From: Anastrepha obliqua | Lineage: Eukaryota > Arthropoda > Insecta > Diptera > Tephritidae | Assembly: GCF_027943255.1 (NCBI RefSeq) | Contig: NC_072896.1 | Span: 6,014,001-6,078,000, forward strand | DNA: 64,000 nucleotides | Reading direction: 5' to 3' | Shown here: piece after piece, positions 1-12,562 of the stretch | How positions within the stretch are numbered: position 1 is the first letter of the stretch | Layout of the letters: the number at the start of each line of letters is the position of its first letter | The notes under the pieces: generated by a model | What the model saw: only the letters and a program-made list of their open reading frames with translations | The model's database searches: none | Told to the model about the DNA's origin: nothing | Made by a program: the position numbers and the translations under genes

Positions 1-344
1 ATCTTAATATTTGTTATAATTCTGTTCTGAGGTAGTTGACTATGACTGATCGTTCGATTTGCTATTACTTCATTATAGGTCTCTTTGTCATTAAAATTTA
101 TTTTCTACTTTTTAGTTCGATTAGCAAAAAAGCGTGTTTTTTAGTTTTTTTTTTTATACTATTGTATTTTTTATTATGAATGAAAATTTTTATTATCATT
201 GCAGTCAGTGAATAAATGATTCGATATATTCGTGTTATATTTAATTTCTTTCTTATCGACTGTGAGTCTAAAACTATGCAGTTATCGGCCGCGATAAAGA
301 AGTAATCGGGATGAAGAACTTATTTCGTGGAGGGAGCCTGAGAA
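1..344. other. AT-rich flank, no gene seen
   Basis: No coding region, tRNA or repeat with a recognisable family is visible. It runs directly into mariner-derived sequence from about 345. Confidence 0.5.
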
Positions 345-566
345 ACTAATTTACAAGAATAAATAAAGATTTTTCATTTTACAACCAAATTCACCTTACT
401 TTTTGCGCACAGGTAAAAAAAGAAAATATTAATCCTGGCAATCCTAATAAGGATAATGGAAAACGTTTATCAAATTATTGCATTGTCATCGGTCCTTGAT
501 AGGTGTGCAAAATTCCAAGTCGATCTGATTTTTAGAAGCCAGTGAAAATTAAGCTCAAAGATTCCG

Positions 567-597
<31 letters not shown>

Positions 598-613
598 CAT
601 ACATACATACAAC
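345..613 (+). mobile_element. mariner 3' end relic (copy 1)
   Basis: The last transposase codons (LQE then TAA near 353-366) and the 3' untranslated region are present; the rest of the transposase is lost. The segment matches, as reverse complement, the mariner tail at 40837-41045. Both copies run into an ATAC microsatellite and then AAC, so the microsatellite seems to belong to the element end and not to the insertion site. Decayed and non-coding. Confidence 0.65.
569..610. repeat. (ATAC)n microsatellite
   Basis: About ten uninterrupted tetranucleotide units. A matching array in inverse orientation lies at 40801-40836 next to the homologous mariner tail. Confidence 0.9.
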
Positions 614-633
614 CCAAGCTAGTAAAAATGTGT

Positions 634-985
634 TAAAAATGATCCGGAATTCCATCGAAAAATCATCTTGAGTGATGAGGCCCACTTTGACCTCAGTGGC
701 TTCGTCAACAAGCAAAATTGTCGGATCTGGGGCTTAGAAAATCCAAGAGTTATTGTTAAAAAGCCTCTCTATCCTCAACGTGTGACTGTTTGATGCGGTT
801 TATGGTCCGGCGAAGTCATTGGGCCTTATTTTTTCGAAAATGCAGCTGGAGCAACAGTTACGGTGAATGGATTGCGAGAGATGATTAACGATTTTTTATG
901 ACCGGCATTGGATGGTATTGATCTGGACAACGTTTATTTTCAACAAGACGGCGCTACGTGCCACACAAGCAACGAAACCATTCTT
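634..985 (+). pseudogene. Tc1/mariner-superfamily transposase fragment
   Basis: Translation across the stretch gives SDEAHFDLSGFVNKQNCRIW, then ENPRVIVKKPLYPQRVTV, a stop, CGLWSGEVIGPYFFENAAG, and VYFQQDGATCHTS. These are the blocks around the first and second catalytic aspartates of insect IS630/Tc1/mariner transposases. At least two in-frame stops replace conserved Trp codons (TGG to TGA), and both the N-terminal and C-terminal thirds are missing. It is the same broad family as the element at 21240-22475 but not the same copy. Dead relic. Confidence 0.75.
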
Positions 986-1388
986 TGAATATCAAAATAA
1001 CTGTTCTTATTAGAATACCCTTTAGTAGCAAAGCCAAATTCCTGAGAATTGATCAAAAGCATAGCGCAAAAAATTCTTCATTCGATTCAATTTCTTGTAC
1101 GTACATATCTGTTTCTTTGTTTTTGCTTCTATTCTATTTTTCAATTGTTTCTTGTTTTTTTAATAAGGCTATGGGTGCGCTAATTGAGTACTGCATTGAA
1201 AAAAAGGGTTTACACTTTGCGATTTTATTTATGAATATTTTTAGATAACTCTCTATTTAATGCAAATTTTCTCGACTTAAAATGTATGAAAGTCTTGAAA
1301 AATAACTTCGAGAACTTAATCTTCTTGACTGGCATATAGAATTATTTTATTTCAAAACACCGTAAAAATCTACGCATATCTCATTATA

Positions 1389-1721
1389 AAGGGTGGTTAA
1401 ATTTCAAGGGCCGATGTTGAATGTGAACCACACCTACACGTCAACGACACCGTTGCACTTCTTTCTTTGGGGTTATTTGAAGGAAAGGTGTACGTCGTTA
1501 AGCCAGCAACAATTCAAGAGCTAAAGGATGAGATAATTCGGCACATTAACAGCATAGAACCTCAATTATGCCGAGACCGCGGCTGCCATTTGGCCAATAT
1601 TTTGTTTTATACGTAATTGAGCCGTACTAATATTATCATAATAAAGAGAAATGATAACAATTTCCTAAAAAAATTGTATTTTATTCAAAATTAACACCGG
1701 CCTTGAAACTTAACCATCCTT
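1389..1721 (+). mobile_element. Non-autonomous Tc1/mariner derivative, copy A
   Basis: The ends are inverted repeats: AAGGGTGGTTAAATTTCAAG at the left and AAGGATGGTTAAGTTTCAAG read inward from the right, flanked by TA at 1387-1388 and 1722-1723. After the 5' end the sequence jumps straight to the transposase C-terminus (FLWGYLKERCTSLSQQQFKS-like, frame-damaged). The same internal deletion is found in the copy at 20210-20563, so this is a propagated deleted form rather than random decay. Confidence 0.75.
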
Positions 1722-2402
1722 TATAAAGACAAAATAACGAAAATTCTAAAATCATCAAAGTGTACTATGTTTGTACTTAAATATATGTGTATGTATGTAT
1801 GTATATGAACTAGTTGAATTGTTTACGTATTTTCTTAAGTACCGTTAAACATTAACAGTTAACACAAACTGAAACTAAATACTATGAATGATGAAATTTA
1901 GCTAAGTAAAATTTAACGTAAAAACAGCAAAAAAGCGAAATTAAAAATACCTTTGTTCCTGAAATAGGAGCTTACCAAGCAGCTCGCATACCAGGCATGT
2001 AAACTATTTTTAAGTAGACCATATTTTTGAAGGTAAAACACTATTTTTCAATATTCCTGAATTTAACTTATTTGCCCTTCCTTTAAATCGAGAAAACGAA
2101 TTTATTTTTTGTATTATTTAAGTAATCGTTTTATTAAATTAAATTAATTATAAAACGAAGCAGTCGTATTATTCGCGTATGGAGCACACATTTAGAAACT
2201 TAGAAACTAACAAATAAAAATATAAAAAACAATCAAAATATGACACGTTATTTATAAAAAATTACGAAATAAATCATGAAAACGCAATAAATTTACATTA
2301 AAAACAACTGAAGGATTTATGAACAAAAGTGTATCGATTTTTCGTTTGTCTGAATTATCAATTTTAGATTTTTAAAGGGCCTTTAGCCCCACCTGAGATG
2401 AG
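1722..2402. other. Tig 3' flank and 3' UTR region
   Basis: No coding sequence is seen. On the minus strand, downstream of the Tig stop codon, AATAAA-type poly(A) signals lie at 2130-2135 and 2101-2106 (TTTATT on the plus strand), 270-300 nt past the stop. Either could end the Tig transcript. A short (TATG)n run lies at about 1788-1803. Confidence 0.4.
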
Positions 2403-5400
2403 TTATCCAAAGAGTCCAGAAGCCTTCTTCTTAAAGGAGTTCCACAGACCGGTATTTTCAGTTACTGCAGCCACTTCGACGTGCTGCGGAAGGAGTAGGA
2501 AATCCATAAATAAAATTGCACTGAAATAAATTTTTTGCAAGACAAAGTCAGAGCCACTCAACTCACCGCATTCGCTTCCGTGCTCGATACTTGCTTCTGA
2601 TTGTAGCCAGCCTGCGCACCACCGTAGGAACCACTAAGATCCTCGACCTGCACTTGTTGCTGCTGATCCCATTCTTGTTGTTTGTAGTCATCCAATTCAA
2701 CTTGTTGCTGTTGCCCAAAATCGTCCACCTGCTGTTGCTGTCCGAAGTCTTCCTGTTGTTGCTGTTGCTGCTGCTGCTGTTGACGATGTCCATATCCACC
2801 ATAGCTTGTGCGGCCATAGCTACTGCCACCACCAGAATGGTGACCGTGCGATGATGAAGATGACGATGAGTAACCGGCAGAACCGCCCCGACCATAACCA
2901 TCTTGCACTTGCTGCTGGCCGCCGTCTTCTAACTTGCCATTCCAATCCACTTCAACTTGCTGTTGCTGTCCGTAGTCATCCACCTCTTGCTGCTGCTGCT
3001 GTTGCGTATCAATTTCACGCTCACGCCCATAACGTGCACGACCTACGTTGATATTGGCACTCGCACTGGCCATACTGCTGCTCGCATCTGCGCTAGCCGC
3101 GGCGTTGACTGTACCCGCTGGCACAGTGAACTTGTATTCCTGCTTGCTGTAACGATAGCCACTTGTTCGGCCACCGCTGGACGGTGGAAGGTAGGCCGCG
3201 CTTGGAGCTGGATATTGCGTGGTTGGTTCCACTTTCATGGCTGCATTGGGCAGTGGATACAAACTGTTGTCTTGGCCGGCCAGTCCGGGTTCTTCGGCAT
3301 CAACATTCTCGTCGTAAATATGCGGTGGCTGATCACCGCGATCCTTCGAGATAACGTTATGTGGCCAGGCGGTGCGATTTGTCGAACCGGCACCCATCTC
3401 ATGACCACCAAAACCAGTGGAAGCGTCCATCGGCAGCAGTCCTTGGCACAACAGATAGAATATGCGGCGCCACTGGAGTAATTCTTCACCCCTCAAACCG
3501 GTCTTGCGTTCGAGTGCTGCCATGCGCTTCGCCTCCTCGGCACCCCAGTTAATGCGTTCGCCCTCGTTGCTGGTCTTCTTGTGCATCACAAAGTTTATGT
3601 AGCGCCATTCTTTATCACGGAAGTCTTGTAGCTGGTTCAGCGTCACACCATAGTGCTCGGCCAATTGTATGAAACGCTCGAATTCTTTAATTTGCCAGTC
3701 TTTCAACGCCTGTGCAGTGATGCCATAGTTGGCGGCCACCTCGTTGAGGAACATGTCTTGTCGCTGCCAGTTGCGTAGATTCTTCAAACTGAAGTTCTGA
3801 TTTTTGATCAAATTGTAAAGACGATCGCGTTCGCGTTTCTGCCATTGCTCAAGCGTAAGCAGCTTAGTGTTGTCCAAAAGTCCTTCACGCTGCAAATGGC
3901 TGATTTCGATGCTTTGGAAGGGCGCCAAATGTTCCAGCGTGGTGCCGTAGAGTTTTGCCAAGCGTCGTTGGTAATCAGTGTCGGCGGCAATGAACTCAAG
4001 GAACTCGATTTGGGTAATGTTGATCTCGGCAGCAATGCTGCGCAAGCGCTCACTTTCCTGCTTCTGCCAGTTATTGTAGTCGGTAGATTGGTGCAGGTCG
4101 CGTACCAGCCCCAGATCAGTGAGTCGCCTGAGCTCGTTGCGTATCCAAGATTCAAGCTCTTCAATGGACACATGATATTCATCGGCTAGATTGTTAAGTG
4201 TGTTTCTATCGCGCAAAATTTGCTCTTCCCACACTTCCACGGTTACACCCGGCTGACGTGTGATCAGGCGGTACAGACGGTCCTTTTCACGGCGTTGCCA
4301 GTCGACTAAATGTTCAGATATGAGTTTATTTTGTTCCAGCAGACGTTGCAATTCTTGTTTATACCACGCTTCGACTTCTTCGACCGTTATGTGATACTGC
4401 ATAGCCAGTTGGCGCAAATGCTCCTGATCTTGCTTCAGCTGTCTTTCGAGCTCTTCAATCGACCAACGCTGTTGCTTGCGTAATCGGTCGTTTATCAGAT
4501 TTTGTATGTGCTGATTTTCTTCGATCTCCCACTGTTCAACTGTCATTGAACCGGTAATAACTCCCTGCTGATTAAGTTTCTGCGCCTCCTCGCGTATATA
4601 TTCTTCGATCTCTTCCACGCTGACGTGGTACTGGCGGGCAAATTGCTCCCAACGCATGCGCTCCTTAACTAAGTACTCTTCAAAATCTTGCCAGTTCATC
4701 GGCACTGTTTGTGCGACGGCTTTCAAGTGTGCAAGCGTGTAGACCTTCCATTCATCATTGCCGCTGTGGTCCTCATAGATGACATAGCTCTGTGGGCGTG
4801 TAATCAGGCCGAGCACTTGCAAACGGGCACCTTCCTGTTGCACCCAGGATTCAACCTCTTCAACAGTCACATGATACTCCTGTGCAATGCGCTCCAAACG
4901 TGCCTTATCGCGGCGCAAGAATGTATTGAACTCCTCGTACGTTGTGGCATTGTTCTGTTGATTTAACCATTCCTGTAGACGATCGCGTTCGTTCTTTTGC
5001 CAGTAAGTCAACTGTTCGACTTGCAGCAGACCGGAGTTCTTCAAACGCTGTAGCTCGTCGCGCATCCAGTTTTCAATTTGTTCAACGCTCACGCTGTACT
5101 CTTGCGCCAACTGTTGCAAGTGAGCACGATCCCGACGTAACTGTGCCTCAAACTCCTCATAGCTGAGGCTGTTCTGTTGTTGCAGCAGCATGTCAATCAA
5201 GCGTTTTTGCTCTTCACTTTGCCACTGTGTGAGACTCTCGACCTGTACTTGTCCGGTGGTCTTCAGATTGACCAGTTGTTGACGCAGCCACATTTCGACC
5301 TCCTCAACACTCACTGAGTACTGCTTGGCGAGCTCTTGTAGGCGTTGTCTCTCCTTATTAAGTTCCATTTGGAATTCAACATAGCTCAAATGATTGTTTT

Positions 5401-8400
5401 CGCGGATGAGCTCCTTCAAGCGTTGCGCCTCGGCCACTTGCCATTCAGCCAGCTTTTGCACGTGATCGGCTGAGCCCTTGCGCAAACGTTTCAATTCATC
5501 AAGCATCCACTTCTCGATCTGATCGATGCTAATGCGATACTGATCAGCCAACTGGTACAAATGCGCACGATCCGCCAACAATTTCTGTTCATATTCGGTA
5601 GTGGATAGACCATTTTGATATTGCCCGATCAATTGTTTGATGTAGTCACGCTCGACCAACTGCCAGTTTTGCAGGTTCTCGACCTCGAATTTTCCCTTAT
5701 TGTGCAAATCGTCAATGACCTTCTTCACATAAGCCTCCACTTCTGTTACGCTCACATGATACTGATTGGCCAAGTTGATTAGGAAACGTTTATCCTTTTG
5801 CACTTTCTCCTCGAACTCTTCCACTGTGATGGTGGATTGTTGTTGCAGCAAATTCAAAATACGCGCATGTTCCGCCTTCTGCCACTCAGTGAGCTTCTCA
5901 ATATCGAGTTTACCTTGTTGTCGTAGGCGGTCGACTTCCGATTGTATCCACTTTTCGATCTCCTCCACCGAAGTGTGGTACTGGAAGGCCATCTTCTGCA
6001 TGTGCTCGCGGTCTTGACGCAGTGCACTTTCGAATTCTTCTACACTCCATGCCTTATTCTGTTTGATCAGCTCCTCGAGGCGCTCGCGCTCAGCTATTTG
6101 CCAAGCGGTAAGGTTGTCGATTTGCAGTTGGCCATCATCGCGTAAGCGTGCCAATTCCTTCTTCATCCATTGCTCGATTTCCTCGACTTGCACGCTATAG
6201 TCGCGTGCCAATTTCTCCAGCAATTCGCGGTCTTGGCGCAAACGTTGTTCCAATTGTTCGGTGGAGTGGTATTGTTCTTGTGTGATGCGTTCCAAGTAAC
6301 GACGTTCCACTTCTTGCCAGTTCGTTAGCTTCTCATTTGGTTTCAGCAGACCCATGCTAATGAAGCGTTGCTCCTCATTGCGCACCCACTGCTCGATCTC
6401 TTCGATATGCACGTTGTGTTGCATGGCGAGGTCTTGCAGCCGTTTGCGATCCTCCAATAACCATTTGTGGAACTCTTCTACGGTGAAGTCTCGCTCCTTA
6501 ACCATATTTGTCAGGTTGCCACGCCATTGTGACTGCCAGTCTTTGAGTTTGTTTATTTCGATTAAGCCTTCTTCCTGTAACTTGTTGATCTCTTTCTTGA
6601 TCCACTCCTCAACCTCTTCGACGCGCACCTGGTTCTGGTGGGCCAATGTGTACAAATGCTGGCGGTCCTTTTTGATACTCTCTTGCAGTTCGTCGATAGA
6701 GAGATTATTCTTGTTAACCAAATCTAGCAGACGATCCCGTTCGCTTTTCTGCCAGTTGCTCAGTTGTTCCTGTATCTGAAGTAGTCCCAAGCTCTGCAAA
6801 CGCTCACCTTCTTTCTTTATCCATCCCTCAATCTCCGATGTTTGCACGTTGTACGTCTGCGCAAGCTCTTGTAGACGTCGCCTATCCGCCAACAGTTTTT
6901 TCTCAAACTCTTCAATGGTTAACTTGTTCTCCTGCACAATCTTAAGTATATCTTCACGTTCCTGTTTCTGCCAGTCCTTCAAGTCTTCCACCTTGATCAG
7001 GCCTTCACCTTGTAAGCGTAGTAGCTCCTTCTTCAGCCACTCTTCGATTTCCTCAACTCTTACCTGGTACATGTTCGCCATGCTGTATAAATGCGTTTGG
7101 TCCTCCTTGATTTTCTTCTCCAACTCCTCGACAGTTAACTCATTCTGCTGCACAATTTTATGCAAACGCTCACGCTCCTTCTGCTGCCAAGCTTCTAATT
7201 CTTTTTCGACCTCTTTCAAAAGTCCTTGTGATTGGAAATTCTTAATTTCATTTCTAATCCAGTCCTCCACTTCGGAGACTTGAATTTTGTAGGTTTTTGC
7301 CAAATCTTCGAGGCGTGAACGGTCGCTCATGATCTTTGCTTGAAACTCTTCAATGGTTAAATCATTCTTGTTCACAATAGACTTCAAATGTTCGCGTTCA
7401 CGACGTTGCCATTCCTGAATATCTAATTCAAGTTTAGTCTGACTTGCGTTGTGTAAACGGTCCAGCTCAGAGCTCTGCCATTTCTCCAGTTCTTCAAGGC
7501 TGACGTGGTACTTTGCGGCCAACGCTTTCATATAGTTGCGATCGCGTGCCATTTGCGCTTCCAACTCTTCCACTGAGCCACGATGTTGCTTAACAACATT
7601 TTCTAGACGCTCGCGCTCAGAGCTTTGCCATTCCGTGACACGTGTCATCTCGTTCCGTTGTTCGCTAATAATACCATTCAGGCGCGCCAATTCACCCTTC
7701 AACCACTTTTCCATATCTTGCACATTTCCACGATACTTTTGTCCCAAATCAGACAGTTTTTGTTGATCCAAACGTATGGAGTTCTGGAGTTGCGTAATTG
7801 TGGCATTGTGCTGGCGAATTAGCTCCTCCAAACGTTCTTGTTCATTGGTACGCAGTGAACCGGAATCTATGGGGCGTGAAATCATCGAATTATTCTGATC
7901 ATTAAAGTAAGCATAGAGGCGATTCAGCTCCTCGATTTGCCAGTTCTTCAGTTCCTGCAATGAGATACTGTATTGACGTGCAAGTTGCACCAACTTCTCA
8001 TTATTTTCGCGCTGCCAACGTTCGAGCTCCTCACGTGTAATGCTATTCTGATGGACTAGCCAGTCGAGGCGACCGGCCTCAGTGCGTTTCCAGCCGGTAA
8101 GATTGGGGTTTTGCGCCTGATACTGACCCAACAACACGCGATAACGATCCAATTCATTGCGGTGCCATTCCTGTATATCCTCAATTGTTGTGTGATAGCG
8201 TTCAGCCATAGCCAAAAGACGTTCCTCTTGCTGCCGTTGCCATTCCTCCAAACGCTGTGGCGTTATATTGCCTTGCGTCAGGAACCAGAAGAAACGTTCA
8301 CGCTCTTCTTGCTTCCAAGCCTCACCGCGCGGCACTGTCCATTCACCAAACGGCCGTTGCGAGTCATAAACGAGTTTGCCATCAACCCACTTGCGGTTCA

Positions 8401-9584
8401 ATTCTGAGCCACTAACGGTATTTGTACCATCTGGATTGGTGATAATTGTCTTGTTATAGCGGCGCACGGTCACCGTAGATCCAGGCGCATAACTCGGGCG
8501 GAAAACTTGACTCCCGCCAGCACCAAAGGTCTCCACATCAACGTCAGTGGGAATATGTGTGGCTGGCCTGTAAGAGCCCATTTGCCAATCCGAAGAGCCC
8601 GCAACATTTACCACCGGATTATAACCCATTACACTGGGTTCCATATTCTGATTAACCCAATCGTAAACGGTGTTCTTGCGTCTTACCGTAGTAGTACTGC
8701 TGCTGCTACCCGGTTGCACATAAACCGAACTTGGATAGCTCGTAGCGCCGTCAGATGTCAGGGAGCCACTGCTGTAACCAGCAGAGCCATAAGTATATGC
8801 AGGCACACCGCCACTAGTGGTAATGGTAGTACGATTGCGACTGCGCACTGTAACCAGCGGGCTGCCATATGACCCATCACCGCTCACCTTCTTAGCCTCG
8901 GTGCAGTTCTTATGCACGACATAGGTCTTGCCATCGATAACCTTCACTTCGGCAGGGTAGGCATAGTTGCGTACCTCATCGAAGTTCGAAAGATCGACTG
9001 GTTGAAAGTGGCCAACTTCAACTTGTTGCTGTTGCTGGCCGTAATCATCGCTGGCGGCAGTGTACGTCTCAAGCGTTTCGGCAGCCTTCGATTCGAAAAA
9101 GTTCGGTGCGACAATGGTGTTGTAAGGCAAGAGACCTTTACGCATGTCGGTAACCAACTGCTCACTAACACGACGCACCAGTGCATCCAACTCAGAACCG
9201 GTCTTACCAGTAAGATGGATAATGTTTGCTAGAAAAAATGAGAAAATATTCAAATAAATCATTGAAAAGATTGTAAGGACTAAAAAGATACCCACCATCC
9301 CATTGAGCTCCATGCACACTATAGCCGGTGCTGCTGCCCTGCGACATGTAGTTATATTCTTGCCTCAACCGATTTGCAAACTGGCGCACCTCATTGATGT
9401 GGGCATAGGCCCAGGAACTTAATTGACAACAGGCTGCACTGCTGCTGGAGGATGAAGTGGAGGAAGATGATGTGTAGCGCGACGAGGATGAGTAGCCAGA
9501 CGAGCTACCAACGCTGTAGGCATGTACGCGCCATTGTGCTACGCAGAGTAGCGCCAACGCAAGGCACACGACCTTCATTATCAA
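2403..9584 (-). CDS. Tig: Tiggrin, extracellular-matrix integrin ligand
   Basis: Three coding exons: 9584-9296, 9228-2567 and 2483-2403 (donor GTGAGT, acceptor CAG; phases agree), giving about 2343 residues; the Drosophila protein is, from memory, near 2190. Residues 1-22 are a signal peptide (MIMKVVCLALALLCVAQWR...), followed by a Ser-rich stretch. From about residue 400 to 2030 there are tandem repeats of about 75 residues of the form W..ERERL..LV, EEFE..L..DR..L..LA..Y.V, VEEIE.W...E..RL...GLL, 16-17 of them well formed and predicted to be helical. KDRGDQ places RGD at residues 2060-2062 (3332-3340), the integrin-binding site known for Tiggrin, a ligand of PS2 integrin at muscle attachments. 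The tail from about 2170 is Gln-rich, and the last small exon encodes 26 residues ending KKASGLFG. The reading frame is intact. Identity rests on repeat architecture plus RGD; confidence is high. Confidence 0.93.
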
Positions 9585-9700
9585 CGCAATTAACTTTTGA
9601 GAGAAGTTTTAGCTGAGTATAGCTGAAAGTGAGAGAAAAATAGAGAGAGAGCGAGATTAGGTTTGAAAGAGCACAAATTAAGCTAAGAAAGCGCATTGGT
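9585..9700 (-). promoter_or_regulatory. Possible 5' UTR splice acceptor of Tig
   Basis: Read on the minus strand, a long CT-rich tract ends in CTTTCAG at 9623-9629, about 40 nt before the ATG. This looks like a 3' splice site, implying an upstream non-coding exon and a promoter further away. The upstream exon was not found. Confidence 0.45.
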
Positions 9701-11300
9701 GGAAATACAACAATAAGTAAGGAATAACTGTAAAATAGTCTTATTGGTATATAGGCATAGAGTGGTCCATCATGACAAAAACTCAAACCAAATTTTTTTT
9801 TTTGCGCATATTTGCGTATTTACTTTTTACGATCATTTTAGTATTGACACTTTCATTACGAATTTGCCACTTTTTCAAAGCGTTGGCTCGATAAATATCC
9901 ACTGGTTTCCAGGCGTGGAAGTGAGTCAAACTATAGCTATATTTTAGAATTATTGTTTTCTAAGCAAAGCCGTTGGGCTTTCCGAATTTCATCAAAATCG
10001 GATAACTGTAACATTTCCGCTCACAAGAGGGATAGGCGTGGTAGTACGTCAATCTTTACTGTATTCCATTTTCTTCTTTTTTAAGTGAAAGTAAAGTGCC
10101 TACAAAGTTTCAACGAAATCTGCGCAGGTTTACAATTTTACCCACAACTCATATGACGACGTTACACTGTGATCCGTACCGAGCTATCGAAACTGTCAGT
10201 ACTACTGGATTCTGCAGATTGAAAATATACTATCAATGCTTATGGACAAATTATTACCAAGCCTTTTATCAGAAGCTCACTGTATGAGAAGCCTGCAAGG
10301 TTTATAAAATGCAAGTGAGGAAAGTGAATGTGTTAGCAAAACAAACTTTTTGCAATGACGGCCAAGGAAAAGGAAATTCTCGAGCAATATTCAACAGACC
10401 ATGTGCGCATATATAATTTTTTCTTAGTATTAATACAACGAATGTGAATAACTCAAAAAATAAATGCGCCATTTTTAGCAGTTAATACAAATTCGAGTTG
10501 AAGTTACTTGAACTATCCCTGATAGAAAAATATGTCACGTGATAAATGTCGTATACTGCATTATAATTAAGCTTAAAAGAAATAAACACATACATATATT
10601 TGACGATGAAAACTATCGATAGAGAGCTACATTACTCTGCTTCAATTTTAAATTATTATTTTGTATGTAACAGATTCCTGCATTTTTCTAGCTGCAGTCG
10701 AAAATCAGTGTCATTCTTTGCCGCGTTCTATATTCCGCCTACTTTCCATTGCTCAGCAGAAGCCAATGCAGCGAAGTACTCTCTCTTTGCTCTTGATGGT
10801 GATCATTCGGTTGTTGCTGCAGACGTCGCTGTTGAAAATATAGTGCATGTGCCTATTGTTGCTGCATTGTCACCGAATTCGCATATATTCACCACTCGTA
10901 CTCTGTCAATTATGATACTACTAGTGTTGGTGCTCCTACTCACATTGCCTCACTGAGATCGCTGCTAAATCGTCCTCTTTATTTCTTGTTGGTGCAAATG
11001 TCCACAGCAATACAAATAATGCTGATTGGGTCAGAGTAAAAAGGTGAGAATCAGTTGTTGTGTTTAGCTCAAACATTAGCAACGATCTGATTGTTGTAGT
11101 GTGCAGTACTTGGATTCATCTCTTCCCATTTATAACAAACGTAACTGAAGAGGGAACTATTAAATATGTATTTAAAAACTTTGTCATTGGTGTTAATTTT
11201 ATACGGCTTTGTATTTTACTACGAACTGTTGAAGGAAGATAACTCAACTGGATCATATGAGCGATTAAATTTTGAGAATGAGAACGGCTTTTGTTCGATT
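9701..11300. other. Intergenic, no gene recognised
   Basis: Short open frames here have no recognisable domain or gene-like context. The segment from about 10700 leads into the LINE start relic at 11300 and may include a decayed ORF1, but I could not confirm that. Confidence 0.35.
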
Positions 11301-11430
11301 CGTGCAAAAGAAATCTGTTGCAGTTTTGGCTGTTAATATGCCTTCTAGTCTAAATGTCTATTTTCAAAACATAGCAGGCTTACGAACTAAATTTGATACT
11401 GTTCCTTTAGAGCGCAGATGAATTTTTTTT
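11300..11430 (+). pseudogene. LINE endonuclease start relic
   Basis: Translation at 11337-11402 gives MPSSLNVYFQNIAGLRTKFD, the characteristic first block of APE-type endonucleases in CR1/jockey-like LINEs (xxNVRGLRTK). The frame is lost right afterwards. Only this block is convincing; the element is otherwise eroded. Confidence 0.6.
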
Positions 11431-12558
11431 ATTATAATTGTTCGATCAACGAGTTTGACAATTTTCGTAAAGAGAGAGATACTGCGCAAATTGGCAAACC
11501 AAAATCTTACATTTTCTTCTGAAGTGTTCGTATGTCGCGTGGTGGATTGTGGAAATGCCCATATATGTATGTATGCAATATTGTGAAGGATTTTTGACGT
11601 ATTTCTAGCACACGCGTTCTCTCCCCTATAAAATTAAAAATGTAAATATTTTCATTCCAAGCAAAGTATTATGGAATATATTTGTTACATATTTTTAAAT
11701 TTGATTCAAACAATCACGTAAGCTGTTTGCCTTTCAAAACGTGTGCTCGTTTAATTAATATGATACATATGGACGCTACATATACTCGTTCAAGTGTATA
11801 ATCTATTCCGTTGATAATCTTCGCTCCTTATGAATTAAAAAAATCTAGTTCAAGTCATTCTTATTTAATATTCAGCCACAGCTAGGCTATGTTTTCATTT
11901 TATTTGTATACACTCTTAGCAGCCTTCATACGCATTAAAACGAACTAAGCGGAGATAACTGGGATGCGCTTTCTGAAAAGTTCAATATTGTGACCTTTGG
12001 GTGTCGAGGTATTATTTTTATGAAAATAATTTTAATACAAATGCCTACATATAAGTACTTTTATACAGTTATTTCACTATATCATTACGTCATTTCACTT
12101 TATTTTGTGCAAAAACCTGATGTATATTTTGACAAAAAAGAAGTGGAAATTTGGAACATATTCTGCAAAATTAAATTAAAAATAAGTAGAGCGTACATCC
12201 GGTCAGAAACAAACAGCCGTTTTTTCGAAAGAAATATTGGAGCTGATAAGACAAATGTTATTGAAGGCATTGAAATAAAAGAACTAAATATGAAAATTAT
12301 GGAATAATAAAAATATAAAAAGTAAATTTGCTTATATATACATTTTGGCTTAGGTTGATTTCGTTCAAGGATTTAAGAAAAAAAAAAAAATTGATTTATA
12401 AAATAATAAAATATAAAAATTATGGAATTAAAACAAAAAAGTAAAATTATGTTTACCTTGACTAAGGTAGGTTTTGTTTAAGGAGATTTTAGAAAATCAA
12501 GGGATTGTTTTTTTTTTACTTAGGTATAATTTTTTTTGAAGCGATTTCAGAAAATTAG
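11431..12558. other. Intergenic, no gene recognised
   Basis: AT-rich sequence with one 105-residue open frame (11990-12307) of biased, Lys/Ile-rich composition. Nothing in it resembles a known family and no splice or promoter context supports it. Confidence 0.35.
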
Positions 12559-12562
12559 TTAA

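Noticed and set aside
3235..3489. Short minus-strand frame around the RGD region
   Set aside because: Shadow of the Tig exon in another frame.
2563..3552. Several open frames opposite or shifted relative to the Tig C-terminus
   Set aside because: Repetitive Gln codons keep alternative frames open; none has independent evidence of coding.
9229..9319. Alternative Tig start (MCMELNGMVGIF...) from the uninterrupted frame
   Set aside because: This segment contains the first intron (GTGGGT...TTTCTAG); splicing gives a proper signal peptide from 9584.
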